A stretch of 64,000 nucleotides of DNA from Antarctobacter albus (GTDB lineage Bacteria; Pseudomonadota; Alphaproteobacteria; Rhodobacterales; Rhodobacteraceae), in assembly GCF_900101505.1 (NCBI RefSeq), contig NZ_FMZI01000009.1:124001-188000 (forward strand), read 5' to 3'. Under the pieces are notes generated by a model that made no database searches, was not told where the DNA came from, and saw only the letters and a program-made list of their open reading frames with translations. The position numbers were made by a program, and so were the translations under genes. The stretch's first letter is position 1. Each line of letters begins with the position of its first letter. Positions 1 to 8,396 of the stretch are shown piece by piece.

Positions 1-38
1 TCGGCCAGCAGGTGCTGGATGCGATCCTGCCCTTCTGA
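1..38 (+). CDS. C-terminal tail of a flagellar gene, probably flgH (L-ring protein)
   Basis: Only the last 11 codons and the TGA stop are inside the window, reading GQQVLDAILPF. FlgH proteins of alphaproteobacteria typically end in a similar short amphipathic tail, and the next gene downstream is fliL, so an L-ring lipoprotein is the best guess. The fragment is too short to prove the family; another flagellar gene upstream of fliL is possible. Confidence 0.4.
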   Translation, partial: GQQVLDAILPF

Positions 39-47
39 GGCCGGTTC

Positions 48-572
48 ATGCTCAAGAAACTCTTTCCCCTGATCCTGGCGCTGGTGGGAACCGGCGCCGG
101 CGTGGGCGCGGGGCTGTTCCTGGCGCCCACGGACGAGGATCCCAAACACGTCGCCGCGGATGCCCATGACGACGAACATGCCGACAAGGACCATGCAGAC
201 CCCCCGCCGGCGGACAGTCACAAGGACAATGGCCACGGTGGTAGCGGCAACGAATACGTCAAGATGAACAACCAGTTCGTCATCCCGATCATGAGCACCG
301 AGCGCGTCGAGGCGCTGGTCGTCGCCTCTTTGAGCATCGAGGTCTCGAGCGGCGGATCACAGGCGGTCTACGAAAGGGAACCCAAGCTGCGCGACGTCTT
401 TCTGCAAGTGATGTTCGACCATGCCAATATCGGCGGGTTCGAGGGAGCCTTCACCGCCGGGGAGCGCATGGATATCCTCCGGTCCGCCCTTCTGGACGCG
501 GCGCGTTCGGTTCTGGGGACCGACGTAAAAGACGTGCTGATCACAGAGATCGCCCGCCAGGACGCCGCCTGA
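48..572 (+). CDS. fliL: Flagellar basal body-associated protein FliL
   Basis: The 174-residue product has one N-terminal membrane anchor (about residues 5-26), a linker very rich in His, Asp and Ala (about residues 37-68) and a C-terminal periplasmic domain. That domain opens with YVKMNNQFVIPI and ends with a segment on the FliL pattern (KDVLITEIARQ). FliL surrounds the stator at the flagellar motor and supports torque and stator stability. The start ATG follows the upstream stop by 9 nt, so both genes are probably co-transcribed. The His-rich linker is longer and more charged than usual. The gene ends at a strong hairpin facing the convergent flhB operon. Confidence 0.85.
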   Translation: MLKKLFPLILALVGTGAGVGAGLFLAPTDEDPKHVAADAHDDEHADKDHADPPPADSHKDNGHGGSGNEYVKMNNQFVIPIMSTERVEALVVASLSIEVSSGGSQAVYEREPKLRDVFLQVMFDHANIGGFEGAFTAGERMDILRSALLDAARSVLGTDVKDVLITEIARQDAA

Positions 573-600
573 CACCAGGCACAGTTACGCTGATCGTCGA

Positions 601-626
601 AGACCCGCCCGGAACCGGGCGGGTCT
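601..626. terminator. Bidirectional terminator hairpin between fliL and the flhB operon
   Basis: A perfect 12-bp inverted repeat, AGACCCGCCCGG and its complement separated by AA, sits between two convergent genes, 28 nt after the fliL stop and 14 nt from the end of the leftward gene. It is followed on the + strand by TTGTC. The position and the GC-rich stem support a shared terminator. Confidence 0.85.
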
Positions 627-640
627 TGTCGTGCCTCCGG

Positions 641-1072
641 TCAGTCCAGACCGCGCGCCTTTGCCTCGCGCAGCACACCCAGGGCATCGATAGCCTCAGC
701 CTCGGCCTTGAGCCTGCGTCTTTTTCGGGCTTCCTTTTCGTCGTGGGCAAGCGCCTCTGCCGCCTGCGCACGGGAAAAGGCCGTGCGCGCGCGGGCAAGG
801 CTCTCGCCCTCGCGGGCGCGGGCAATCGCGCTCTGGCGCAGGGCCTCGGCCCGCTTGCCCACCAGCCACCCCTGCCAGAGCGTATCCGCCCCCAGCAACT
901 GGCGCGCGCCCACGGCCCCCTGGTCGGCCTGGGCGGCACGGCGCATGGCGTCGATCTGGGCCAGCTCCCCAGCAACCCGGGCGCTTTCGGACATGTTCCG
1001 GCGATGCGCCTCCAGCTCGCGTTCCAGCAAGAGATCCGTTGCAGCGATCAAGTCGTCGAATTTGCTGGTCAC
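641..1072 (-). CDS. Small coiled-coil protein downstream of flhB, FliJ-like candidate
   Basis: The product has 143 residues and is almost entirely Ala, Glu, Arg and Lys-rich helix, with no signal peptide or membrane segment. The start is a GTG that overlaps the flhB stop (GTGA), so translation is coupled to the export gate gene. The length, helical character and a Trp-containing central stretch (LWQGWLVGKRAEAL) resemble FliJ, the coiled-coil stalk of the FliI export ATPase, whose sequence is poorly conserved. This is an inference from size and context; no diagnostic FliJ motif is present. It is the last gene of the leftward flagellar run before the terminator. Confidence 0.6.
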   Translation of the reverse strand: MTSKFDDLIAATDLLLERELEAHRRNMSESARVAGELAQIDAMRRAAQADQGAVGARQLLGADTLWQGWLVGKRAEALRQSAIARAREGESLARARTAFSRAQAAEALAHDEKEARKRRRLKAEAEAIDALGVLREAKARGLD

Positions 1073-2157
1073 CAGCCTTTCTCCTTTGCTTTGCGCCGCA
1101 TGCTGTCCGCAAAGCGGATGGCCGCAGCGACAGGGCGGTAGTGATCCGGCGCGATTTCCTCGCCGATCTTGGTCGTGGCAAATAGCGCGCGGGCGGTGGG
1201 CGGATCCGAATGGATCGGGACACCCGCCTCTTTCGCGGTTTCGCGAATGCGCGCCGCCACCTCGTCGGTGCCCTTGGCAACGCAGACCGGGGCAGAGCCG
1301 GGCAGACGGCTCCAACTGAGGGCGATGGCATAATGGGTCGGGTTGACGATCACGACATCCGCCGTCGGCACATCGCCCATCATCTGGCTCAGCGCCATTT
1401 CCTGCGCCCGCATCCGGCGGTGTTGCTTGAGATGCGGATCACCCTCGGATTCCTTCATCTCGTCGCGAAGTTCCTTCTGGGTCATGCGGTTCTTGCGGAT
1501 ATGCTCTGCGCGCTGCCAGAACAGGTCGATCCCGCCGATCACGGCGGCGATCAGCACGACAATCAGCAGAAAATGCTTCATCAGGTCGGTCATGCGCAGT
1601 ACCGCCTCACCGGGGGTGGCCATCGCCGTGCCGACGATCAGGTCCAGCTGACCCCCAAGAAAGACCGCAAGCAGGACGGAATAGACGCTCAGCTTGACGA
1701 AACTCTTGAAGAACTCGAACAGCCCCCGGCGCCCGAACTTGTTCTTGGCATTCTCGATCGGATTGATGCGAGAGATCTTGGGCGCCAGTTTCGAGCCGGT
1801 AAAGACGATGCCCCGCGTGGCAAAGAGTGCCAGCAAGACCAGGACCCCCGGCGCAAAGAGAAAGGGCAACGCCGGGCCAAGGCTCTCCGAGATCAGGGAG
1901 CCGGCGATCGACGGTGCACCATCGCGGAAGAACAGGGATTCAAGGCGGTCGGGCTGTTCGATGAGCGGCAGGAGCGCCTCGGCGAAACTGGCCAGGCTGT
2001 ACCCGCCCGCCGCGGTCATGCAGACCAGCATCCCCAGGTAGGCCATCGCGGTGAGCAGGTCCGGGGCGCGGGCGATTTCACCTTTCTTGCGCGCCTCGTC
2101 GAGCTTGCGCTGGGATGGTTCGTGGCTCTTTTCAGAGGATTCGTCCTGCTCTGCCAT
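1069..2157 (-). CDS. flhB: Flagellar type III export gate switch protein FlhB
   Basis: The product has 362 residues from the ATG giving MAEQDESSEKSHEPS. It has the N-terminal signature (EPSQRKLDEARKKG), four membrane segments and a cytoplasmic C-terminal domain with the autocleavage motif NPTH near residue 273. FlhB sits at the cytoplasmic face of the export gate, and its self-cleavage after Asn switches export from hook to filament substrates. It follows fliR by 7 nt and overlaps the downstream coiled-coil gene by 4 nt. An in-frame extension to 2283 lies within fliR and lacks family similarity, so it was rejected. Confidence 0.95.
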   Translation of the reverse strand: MAEQDESSEKSHEPSQRKLDEARKKGEIARAPDLLTAMAYLGMLVCMTAAGGYSLASFAEALLPLIEQPDRLESLFFRDGAPSIAGSLISESLGPALPFLFAPGVLVLLALFATRGIVFTGSKLAPKISRINPIENAKNKFGRRGLFEFFKSFVKLSVYSVLLAVFLGGQLDLIVGTAMATPGEAVLRMTDLMKHFLLIVVLIAAVIGGIDLFWQRAEHIRKNRMTQKELRDEMKESEGDPHLKQHRRMRAQEMALSQMMGDVPTADVVIVNPTHYAIALSWSRLPGSAPVCVAKGTDEVAARIRETAKEAGVPIHSDPPTARALFATTKIGEEIAPDHYRPVAAAIRFADSMRRKAKEKGW

Positions 2158-2164
2158 CGCGCGC

Positions 2165-2932
2165 CTACCGGAAAGGTGCGGCCAGGAAGGCCTCGAAGGC
2201 CTGCAACCAGACCGAAAGCAGCAGTGGCGCCGAAACCAGCAGCAAGGCGATGGCGCCAAATGTGATGACCGGGGCGCCGACAAACGCCACCATGAGCTGT
2301 GGCATGGCCTTGTTGATGACGCCCAGCGTCAGGTTGTAGATCACCGACATCAGGACAAAGGGCGCCGCCAGGCTGAAGGCCAGCGCGAAGCTCTGCCCGA
2401 CGCGGTGGCGGCCGGCCTCGGCGACATCGGCCGGGTTGGGAAACTGCATCACCGGCAATAGGTCGTAGGACAGCACCAGGAAAGCGGCAGCCTTGACGTG
2501 AAACCCGGTCGCCATCATCAGCGCCAGGGCTGCGGTGGTCAGGATATGACCTATCGCCGGAAGCGGATCGAGGCCGGACTGCCCCATGAGTTGCGACAGT
2601 GACGTCGATTGCGCGGCGATGGCCCCGGCAGTCTGGATCGCAAGGATGAACAGGCGCAGCATGATGCCCAGAAACAGACCCGACAGGGTTTCTGTGGCCA
2701 GGGCACGCAGGAAACTGCCCAGCCCAGGGGGCGGCAGATCCAGCCCGGGGCCCACGGCAGGCACGACGACGGCCGTCAGCATCAGCGCCAGGATCAGCCG
2801 GACCCGGACAGAAATCACCTGTTCGCCCAGTCCGGGAAGGGCCGCCAGGGCCGCGCCGACCCGCAGGAAAACCACGAGCGCAGTCCAGAGCGTGCCACCC
2901 AGGAGATCCAGCAGGGGCTGAACCGCGATCAT
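2165..2932 (-). CDS. fliR: Flagellar export gate protein FliR
   Basis: The 255-residue product is strongly hydrophobic, with about six membrane helices and the FliR-type region around QTAGAIAAQSTSLSQLMG. FliR forms the export channel core with FliP and FliQ. The chosen ATG (MIAVQPLLDLLGG) overlaps the flhA stop in an ATGA, indicating translational coupling. flhB follows after 7 nt. The length matches the usual 250-260 residues. Confidence 0.93.
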   Translation of the reverse strand: MIAVQPLLDLLGGTLWTALVVFLRVGAALAALPGLGEQVISVRVRLILALMLTAVVVPAVGPGLDLPPPGLGSFLRALATETLSGLFLGIMLRLFILAIQTAGAIAAQSTSLSQLMGQSGLDPLPAIGHILTTAALALMMATGFHVKAAAFLVLSYDLLPVMQFPNPADVAEAGRHRVGQSFALAFSLAAPFVLMSVIYNLTLGVINKAMPQLMVAFVGAPVITFGAIALLLVSAPLLLSVWLQAFEAFLAAPFR

Positions 2933-5004
2933 GCGGCCACCACGCCAACCAGCGCCGGGCGCGCCTCCAGCCCGATTTCCTCGTAGGACATGACCGGATT
3001 GCTCAGCCCTTTGGCCACCATGACCGTGCGCAAGAAGCGGCGACGGCGGGCCGAAGTCACGACCGCGGGCGACACCCCACGCTGCCCGGCCTCGCCGATG
3101 GTGTCGGCCAGGCCGCTGGTCAGCGCCTCGAACTTTTCCGGCGGCAGGGCAACATCCAGCGCGCCCTGGCTGTTTTCCACCTGGTAAGAAATGAACGTCT
3201 CTTCCCATTCGGGTGCCAGTTGCACCAGAGGGATGGTGCCGTCGTCGCGCCGCATCCCGGCCACCAGCTGGAACCCCAGTCGCTGGCGCACGTGTTCGCA
3301 GACCACCTCGGGCTGGGTCTGCTGGCCGCGCATCTCGGCGATGGTTTCCAGGATCAGCGGCAGGTTGCGGATCGACACCTGTTCATCCAGCAAAAGCCGC
3401 AAAACCTGCAACAGCGTGTCGATCTGCACCTTGTCGGGGATGAGCTCGTCCAGCAATTTCTTGTTCGCTTCTGCCCGGCTCTGATTGCTGAGGGATACCA
3501 TCTCGTCCAGCAGGCGACGCAGGGCCTTGAGCGTCAACAACCGACCGAAGTTGCGCCTGATGACCTCTAGCAGATGCGTTGCCAGCACTTCCGTCGGGGC
3601 GACAATCGTGGCGCCGGTGATGGCCGCCTTGTCCTGATCCTCGGGACGAATCCAGCGCGCCGGCGCCCCGTAGACCGGTTCGGTCACATCCTTGCCGTTT
3701 GGCAGCGCGCCATTGTTCTCGGGCACAAGGGCCAGCACGAAATCCGGGTTTAGTTCACCGCGCGTCATCTCGACCCCGTGGATGCGGACGACATAGGTTC
3801 CGGTTGGCAGGGACGCCGCATCGGTCAGCCGGATCTCGGGCAGGATCAGCCCGAAATGCGCGGCGATGTGCCGGCGCATGTTTGCAATGCGGACGTCCAG
3901 GCCGGTTCCTGGGTCCAGCACCATGTTGACCAGGTCCGGTGCAAATTCGACATGGATGTCGTCGAGGTCGAGGACATCTCCCATGTGCTGAACCGGCATG
4001 GCCCTGTCTTCCTCATCCTCGTCATCCGTTTTTTCAGGTTCTGACGGGCGTTTGGCCAGCCACCATGCCGTCGCCCCGAGAACAGCCGCGCCGAGTATGA
4101 AGGGAACGAACGGCAGGCCCGGCACCAGCGCGAACAGGACCATGAGCACCGCAACCGCCAAAAGGGCGGACGGATGGCGCCCCAGCTGGGCCGCCAGCGC
4201 CACGTCGGTCGCGCCAGTCGCACCGCCACGGGCAAGCAGCAGGCCTGCGGCAATCGAGATGATGACCGCCGGGATCTGCGACACCAGACCGTCGCCAACT
4301 GTCAGGATGGCATAAGTCTCCAGCGCGTTGGCCAACTGCATGTCATGCACGACGACGCCCATGATGATCCCCATCACGAGGTTCAGGAGCGTAATCAGCA
4401 AACCCGCCACCGCGTCGCCCTTGACGAATTTCGACGCACCGTCGAGCGACCCGAAAAAGGTGGTTTCCTGCTGTTCGACTTCGCGGCGGCGCTTGGCCTC
4501 GGCATGGTCGATCGCACCTGCGGACATGTCAGCGTCGATGGCAAGCTGCTTGCCCGGCATGCCGTCCAGTGCAAACCGGGCGGACACTTCGGCCATCCGG
4601 GCCGACCCCTTGGTGATGACCGCGAAATTGACGATCATCAGAACGCCGAAGACGACAAGGCCCAGGAAGACACTGCCACCCATGACGAAGTTGGCGAATC
4701 CCTCGATCACCTCACCCGCCGCGTTAGTTCCGGTATGCCCCTGGCCGATGATCAGCTTGGTCGAGCTGACGTTGAGAGAGAGCCGCAGCATCAGCGAGGT
4801 CAGCAGGATCGTTGGAAAGGCGGAGAAATCCAGCGGCCGCTCGATGAAGAGCGTGACCGTGAAGATCAGGATCGCCAGCCCGAACGAGGCCGCCAGGCCC
4901 ACGTCCAGAACCCAGGATGGCATCGGCAGGATCATCATGACGATCACCGCCATGAGCGCCACGGCCATGAGGATCGTCGGTTTGAACAGGGTCGAGACCG
5001 ACAT
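2929..5004 (-). CDS. flhA: Flagellar export gate protein FlhA
   Basis: The 691-residue product has an N-terminal half with about eight membrane segments containing the conserved cytoplasmic FHIPEP loop region (RFALDGMPGKQLAIDADM). The C-terminal cytoplasmic half docks chaperone-substrate complexes. FlhA forms the nonameric ring below the export channel. The start MSVSTLFKP was chosen because a purine-rich AGGGGGG site lies just upstream, whereas the extension to 5043 has no support. A 187-nt gap separates it from the upstream gene, so an additional promoter here is possible. Confidence 0.96.
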   Translation of the reverse strand: MSVSTLFKPTILMAVALMAVIVMMILPMPSWVLDVGLAASFGLAILIFTVTLFIERPLDFSAFPTILLTSLMLRLSLNVSSTKLIIGQGHTGTNAAGEVIEGFANFVMGGSVFLGLVVFGVLMIVNFAVITKGSARMAEVSARFALDGMPGKQLAIDADMSAGAIDHAEAKRRREVEQQETTFFGSLDGASKFVKGDAVAGLLITLLNLVMGIIMGVVVHDMQLANALETYAILTVGDGLVSQIPAVIISIAAGLLLARGGATGATDVALAAQLGRHPSALLAVAVLMVLFALVPGLPFVPFILGAAVLGATAWWLAKRPSEPEKTDDEDEEDRAMPVQHMGDVLDLDDIHVEFAPDLVNMVLDPGTGLDVRIANMRRHIAAHFGLILPEIRLTDAASLPTGTYVVRIHGVEMTRGELNPDFVLALVPENNGALPNGKDVTEPVYGAPARWIRPEDQDKAAITGATIVAPTEVLATHLLEVIRRNFGRLLTLKALRRLLDEMVSLSNQSRAEANKKLLDELIPDKVQIDTLLQVLRLLLDEQVSIRNLPLILETIAEMRGQQTQPEVVCEHVRQRLGFQLVAGMRRDDGTIPLVQLAPEWEETFISYQVENSQGALDVALPPEKFEALTSGLADTIGEAGQRGVSPAVVTSARRRRFLRTVMVAKGLSNPVMSYEEIGLEARPALVGVVAA

Positions 5005-5191
5005 GATCAATGACCCCCCTGTTGCGACGAGGCACAAACGCAAGGCACCGGCCTTGCGCCGGTGCCGCGTTCAACGTCCGTGTCGGTTCGGTATTCTGCC
5101 AGCTTCCAAGAACGCGCCATCTTCCGGCCTCTCCAATCCGTCTGCCCTGCTAACTGGCTAAGGCAGAAGAATTTAGAAACCGTAACGAATT

Positions 5192-7462
5192 TTACGGGTT
5201 GGACGGGACGGCGGTTGCATCGAGAAGGGCGCGCAGGGTCTCACGCGAACGGGTACTGGCATCAAAGACAGCGTCGACACCGGCAAGACTGACCTGGGCC
5301 GGATCGAAGACCGGTGGCTCCTGCTGCATCAGATCGGCTGCCGGTGCCAGAACGGTGTCGCTTTCGGCGACGTCCTGCCAATCGCCGGAGAGCCAGGCCG
5401 AGGTCACCGCCTCGCTGGTCCTGCCCGCATCCGAGAAGATGGATTTTGCAAAGACATGGTCCCCCATCTGGCTGCGTGCCTCGGCCCGCAAGCGCCCCAC
5501 CTCGTCGCCGCGCTGGCCGATCAGGATGATTTCGGCCTCCTCGGGCCGGCCCAGCGCCAATAGGGCACGGGCTCGGGCGATTCGCGCCTCCGGTGCGCTT
5601 GTTGGCTCTGACAGGCTATCGAGTTGCTGCAGGGCAGACTCGGCCAGACCCAGGTTGAGAAATCTCTCGGCAATCGCAATCCCCAGGGCGTCCTGCCCGG
5701 GGTCATCCCCGTCGGCGAGTGCACGCGTCGCGAATTTCAGGAAGGTGACATCCTCACCCTTGTCGACAAGGAACCGCATCGCCGTCTGCCGCATCGTATC
5801 GGCAATCTCTTCTGGCATGCCGTGCGGCGAGTCCAATTCATCGAACGCGGTATCGAAATGCTCATTGATCAGTAGCGAACGCACATGGGCCTGCCAGAGT
5901 TTCGGCCCATCCTCACTGTTTCGCAGTTCGGTGGCGAAAGCATCCGAAAGTTCGACGATCCGTGTCGGAACCGGAGCATCCGTTGCCTCCGCAAGGTCAA
6001 TCGCCGCGGCTACTGCCTTTGCGGCCTCGGGTCCGCCGGCAATGGAAAGCTCCTGCAACCTTTTGCCCGCTTCCGCAGGATCGCCATCGCGCAGCGCAAG
6101 CTGCGCCTTGCCCAGCGCGATGCTGTCCGTCTCATATCCCTCCATGCGTTGCATCCGACGCAGGACATCGCGTGCGGTATCGGGATAACCCGCGGTGGCA
6201 AGATGCTCGACGAGGATCGGTCCCAGGTGGGTCCTGAGGTGTTTCGGCAATGCCTCGAAGCTGCGGAGAATCGCCGAATCCGCGATTTGGGGAGAACCAC
6301 TTGGCGGAGCAAGCGCGAGAACGGACCAGAGCGCTGCTGGTCCCTCGCAGTGCGCCTGCTGGGAGAAAAGTGACAGGGGATCTCCGTCGCCATCCACAAG
6401 ATGCGACAGAGCCATCACGACAGGCGCGTCCACCTCTGACTGCAGCGACAGGACGCTGCGCGCCTCGGCGCCGAACCCGTAGTAGATCAATGCCTTGGCA
6501 TAGCTCACCAGGGCCTCTTCCCCGATGCGATCAAACTCGCCGAAGACTGCGCTGCGGCGTTTGGCCAGCGCGAGGTTTGGATCGTCACCGGGCTTTCCCC
6601 AGGCCGCGATGGCAAGGCTGCCGGCCGCCACACAGGTGTCGCCACCGATGGAGATACGGCCATTCTGAAGGTCCATATGATCCAGTCCCGACATGCCGGC
6701 AGCCAACCGGCGCGCTGGTTGGTCGGGATCAATCGCGGGCGATAGGCTGGGGGACTTGAGCGCCGGCTCGGCAGGTGTCGGAGCAGGCGCCGGGGATGGT
6801 GTCAGCGCCGGGTCCAGCAGACCCTGGGTGGCCGCAATCGCCAGATCAGCCGCGATCTGGTTGCCCAAGTCACGCGCAACTGATGGATCGCGCGCTGCAT
6901 GATCAAGTCCGGCAGTTGTTGGGTCCACGTCGAGGCGCTGGGCAAGGTAGGGAAGACCAGGATCGTGCACCGGCTCCGGACCGATCCGGGGAACATCGGC
7001 AACGCGGACGCGGGAAAGATCCAGCACGACCGGCGACGGTCCAACGCCCCGAGGCTCCGCAGGTTTGGGCCCAGTTCGGACCGCCTGTGCAAGCGGCACC
7101 TCGGAAGCGGAGATATCGACGACCAACATGGTATTCCGCAGCACAAAGGCCTCGGCCGCGCACTGACAGGCAAGCGCAATGTCCAGCCGTCGCCCGCCCT
7201 CTGCCACAACGAGGTCACGGATACGACCGGTCCCGATCCGGTCAAAGACCGACGAAGTGTCGAATTCATAGGGACCACCGTCGATTTCCAGCCCCAGTTG
7301 GTTGCGTTCTGCATCCGGGGACAGCGCCCATGTCGTGCCGTCAGGCACCGTCAGCACCAGCCGTGTGAATTCTCCGTGTTCGCCGCTGCGCACTGTCACG
7401 GTCTGTGCTGACAGAAGCAGGGGCCAAACCGAAAGAAGGATCAGTAGCGCGATACGGATCAT
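5192..7462 (-). CDS. Large secreted TPR-like protein coupled to motA (MotC-like candidate)
   Basis: The product has 756 residues with a clear Sec signal peptide (MIRIALLILLSVWPLLLSAQ) and no other membrane segment. Residues about 20-120 form a beta-rich domain reminiscent of AMIN domains (TRLVLTVPDGTTWAL, MLVVDISASE). A Pro/Ala-rich linker follows, and residues about 280-740 are helical with TPR-like spacing. The ATG overlaps the motA stop (ATGA), so it should be made together with the stator protein. Rhizobia carry a periplasmic motility protein, MotC, next to motB, and this could be a functional analogue in the periplasm. No specific family is recognised with certainty. Confidence 0.6.
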   Translation of the reverse strand: MIRIALLILLSVWPLLLSAQTVTVRSGEHGEFTRLVLTVPDGTTWALSPDAERNQLGLEIDGGPYEFDTSSVFDRIGTGRIRDLVVAEGGRRLDIALACQCAAEAFVLRNTMLVVDISASEVPLAQAVRTGPKPAEPRGVGPSPVVLDLSRVRVADVPRIGPEPVHDPGLPYLAQRLDVDPTTAGLDHAARDPSVARDLGNQIAADLAIAATQGLLDPALTPSPAPAPTPAEPALKSPSLSPAIDPDQPARRLAAGMSGLDHMDLQNGRISIGGDTCVAAGSLAIAAWGKPGDDPNLALAKRRSAVFGEFDRIGEEALVSYAKALIYYGFGAEARSVLSLQSEVDAPVVMALSHLVDGDGDPLSLFSQQAHCEGPAALWSVLALAPPSGSPQIADSAILRSFEALPKHLRTHLGPILVEHLATAGYPDTARDVLRRMQRMEGYETDSIALGKAQLALRDGDPAEAGKRLQELSIAGGPEAAKAVAAAIDLAEATDAPVPTRIVELSDAFATELRNSEDGPKLWQAHVRSLLINEHFDTAFDELDSPHGMPEEIADTMRQTAMRFLVDKGEDVTFLKFATRALADGDDPGQDALGIAIAERFLNLGLAESALQQLDSLSEPTSAPEARIARARALLALGRPEEAEIILIGQRGDEVGRLRAEARSQMGDHVFAKSIFSDAGRTSEAVTSAWLSGDWQDVAESDTVLAPAADLMQQEPPVFDPAQVSLAGVDAVFDASTRSRETLRALLDATAVPSNP

Positions 7463-8328
7463 GCCGCCTCCTGTTTGACGGATTTCAGCGCATCCTCGAG
7501 ATCCTCGAAGCTGGGCCGGTAGTGATCCGGCGTGTTCTGGCGTCCGACCTCGATGCAGATGTTGGTTGCGTGGTTATGCAGGTTCGCGACCAGCACTTCG
7601 CGGATCAGGTGATAGAAATGCAGGTCCTCTTCGGCAACGGTCTTGACCTTGGCCGCGAACGGACCGACCAGGCCATAGGCCAGGAACACGCCCAGGAAGG
7701 TGCCGACCAGGGCGCCGCCAATGAGCTTGCCCAGCACTTCGGGCGGCTGATCGATCGAGGCCATCGTCTTGATCACCCCCAGAACCGCGGCGACGATGCC
7801 CAGCGCAGGCAGCGCGTCAGCCATGCTCTGCAGGGCGTGGCTGGGCATCAGGGCGTGGTGCTGCATCGCGTCCAGACGCTTGTCCAGCACCTCTTCGACC
7901 TGGTGGGGATCGTCGTAGTTCATCGAGACCGACCGCATCGTGTCGCAGATCAGTTCGATCGCGTGACTGTCGGCCAGGATCTTGGGATACTTGGCAAAGA
8001 TATTCGACTCAGAGGGCGATTCCACGTGTTCCTCGATGGCAACCGGGTTCTGCCGCGCAAGCCGGATCAGCTCGAACAGCAGGCACAGAAGATCGCGGTA
8101 GTCGTCGGGCTTCCACTTGGCACCCTTGAAGACCTTGGCGACATCCTTGATCGTGTGCTTGACCGTCGCCCCGTCATTGCTGATCAGGAAGGCACCGGTT
8201 GCCGCGCCTCCGATCATCATGAATTCGAACGGCAGCGCCTTGATGATGATCGCCAGCTTGCCGCCAGCCGCGAGATAGCCGCCGAAGACCATCGCAAAGA
8301 TCACAACGATACCAATGATTCCGAGCAT
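7459..8328 (-). CDS. motA: Flagellar motor stator protein MotA
   Basis: The 289-residue product has four membrane segments, a large cytoplasmic loop between the second and third, and the conserved segment with ALPALGIVAAVLGVIKTM. MotA forms a ring around the MotB dimer and contacts the FliG rotor, turning ion flow into torque. It lies between flgI and a secreted protein gene that overlaps its stop by 4 nt. Its partner motB is about 5 kb upstream in the same run, a separated arrangement found in this order. Confidence 0.95.
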   Translation of the reverse strand: MLGIIGIVVIFAMVFGGYLAAGGKLAIIIKALPFEFMMIGGAATGAFLISNDGATVKHTIKDVAKVFKGAKWKPDDYRDLLCLLFELIRLARQNPVAIEEHVESPSESNIFAKYPKILADSHAIELICDTMRSVSMNYDDPHQVEEVLDKRLDAMQHHALMPSHALQSMADALPALGIVAAVLGVIKTMASIDQPPEVLGKLIGGALVGTFLGVFLAYGLVGPFAAKVKTVAEEDLHFYHLIREVLVANLHNHATNICIEVGRQNTPDHYRPSFEDLEDALKSVKQEAA

Positions 8329-8396
8329 CTGCGCTCTCCCGCTCCTGTGCCGCCGCCAACCTGACAGCCAGCCGTTAAGAAAGCCTCAGCGGCTCT

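Noticed and set aside
5180-5197. CCGTAA-N6-TTACGG inverted repeat at the end of the motA-coupled gene
   Set aside because: Six-base arms overlapping the stop codon without a T-run; too weak to call a terminator or operator.
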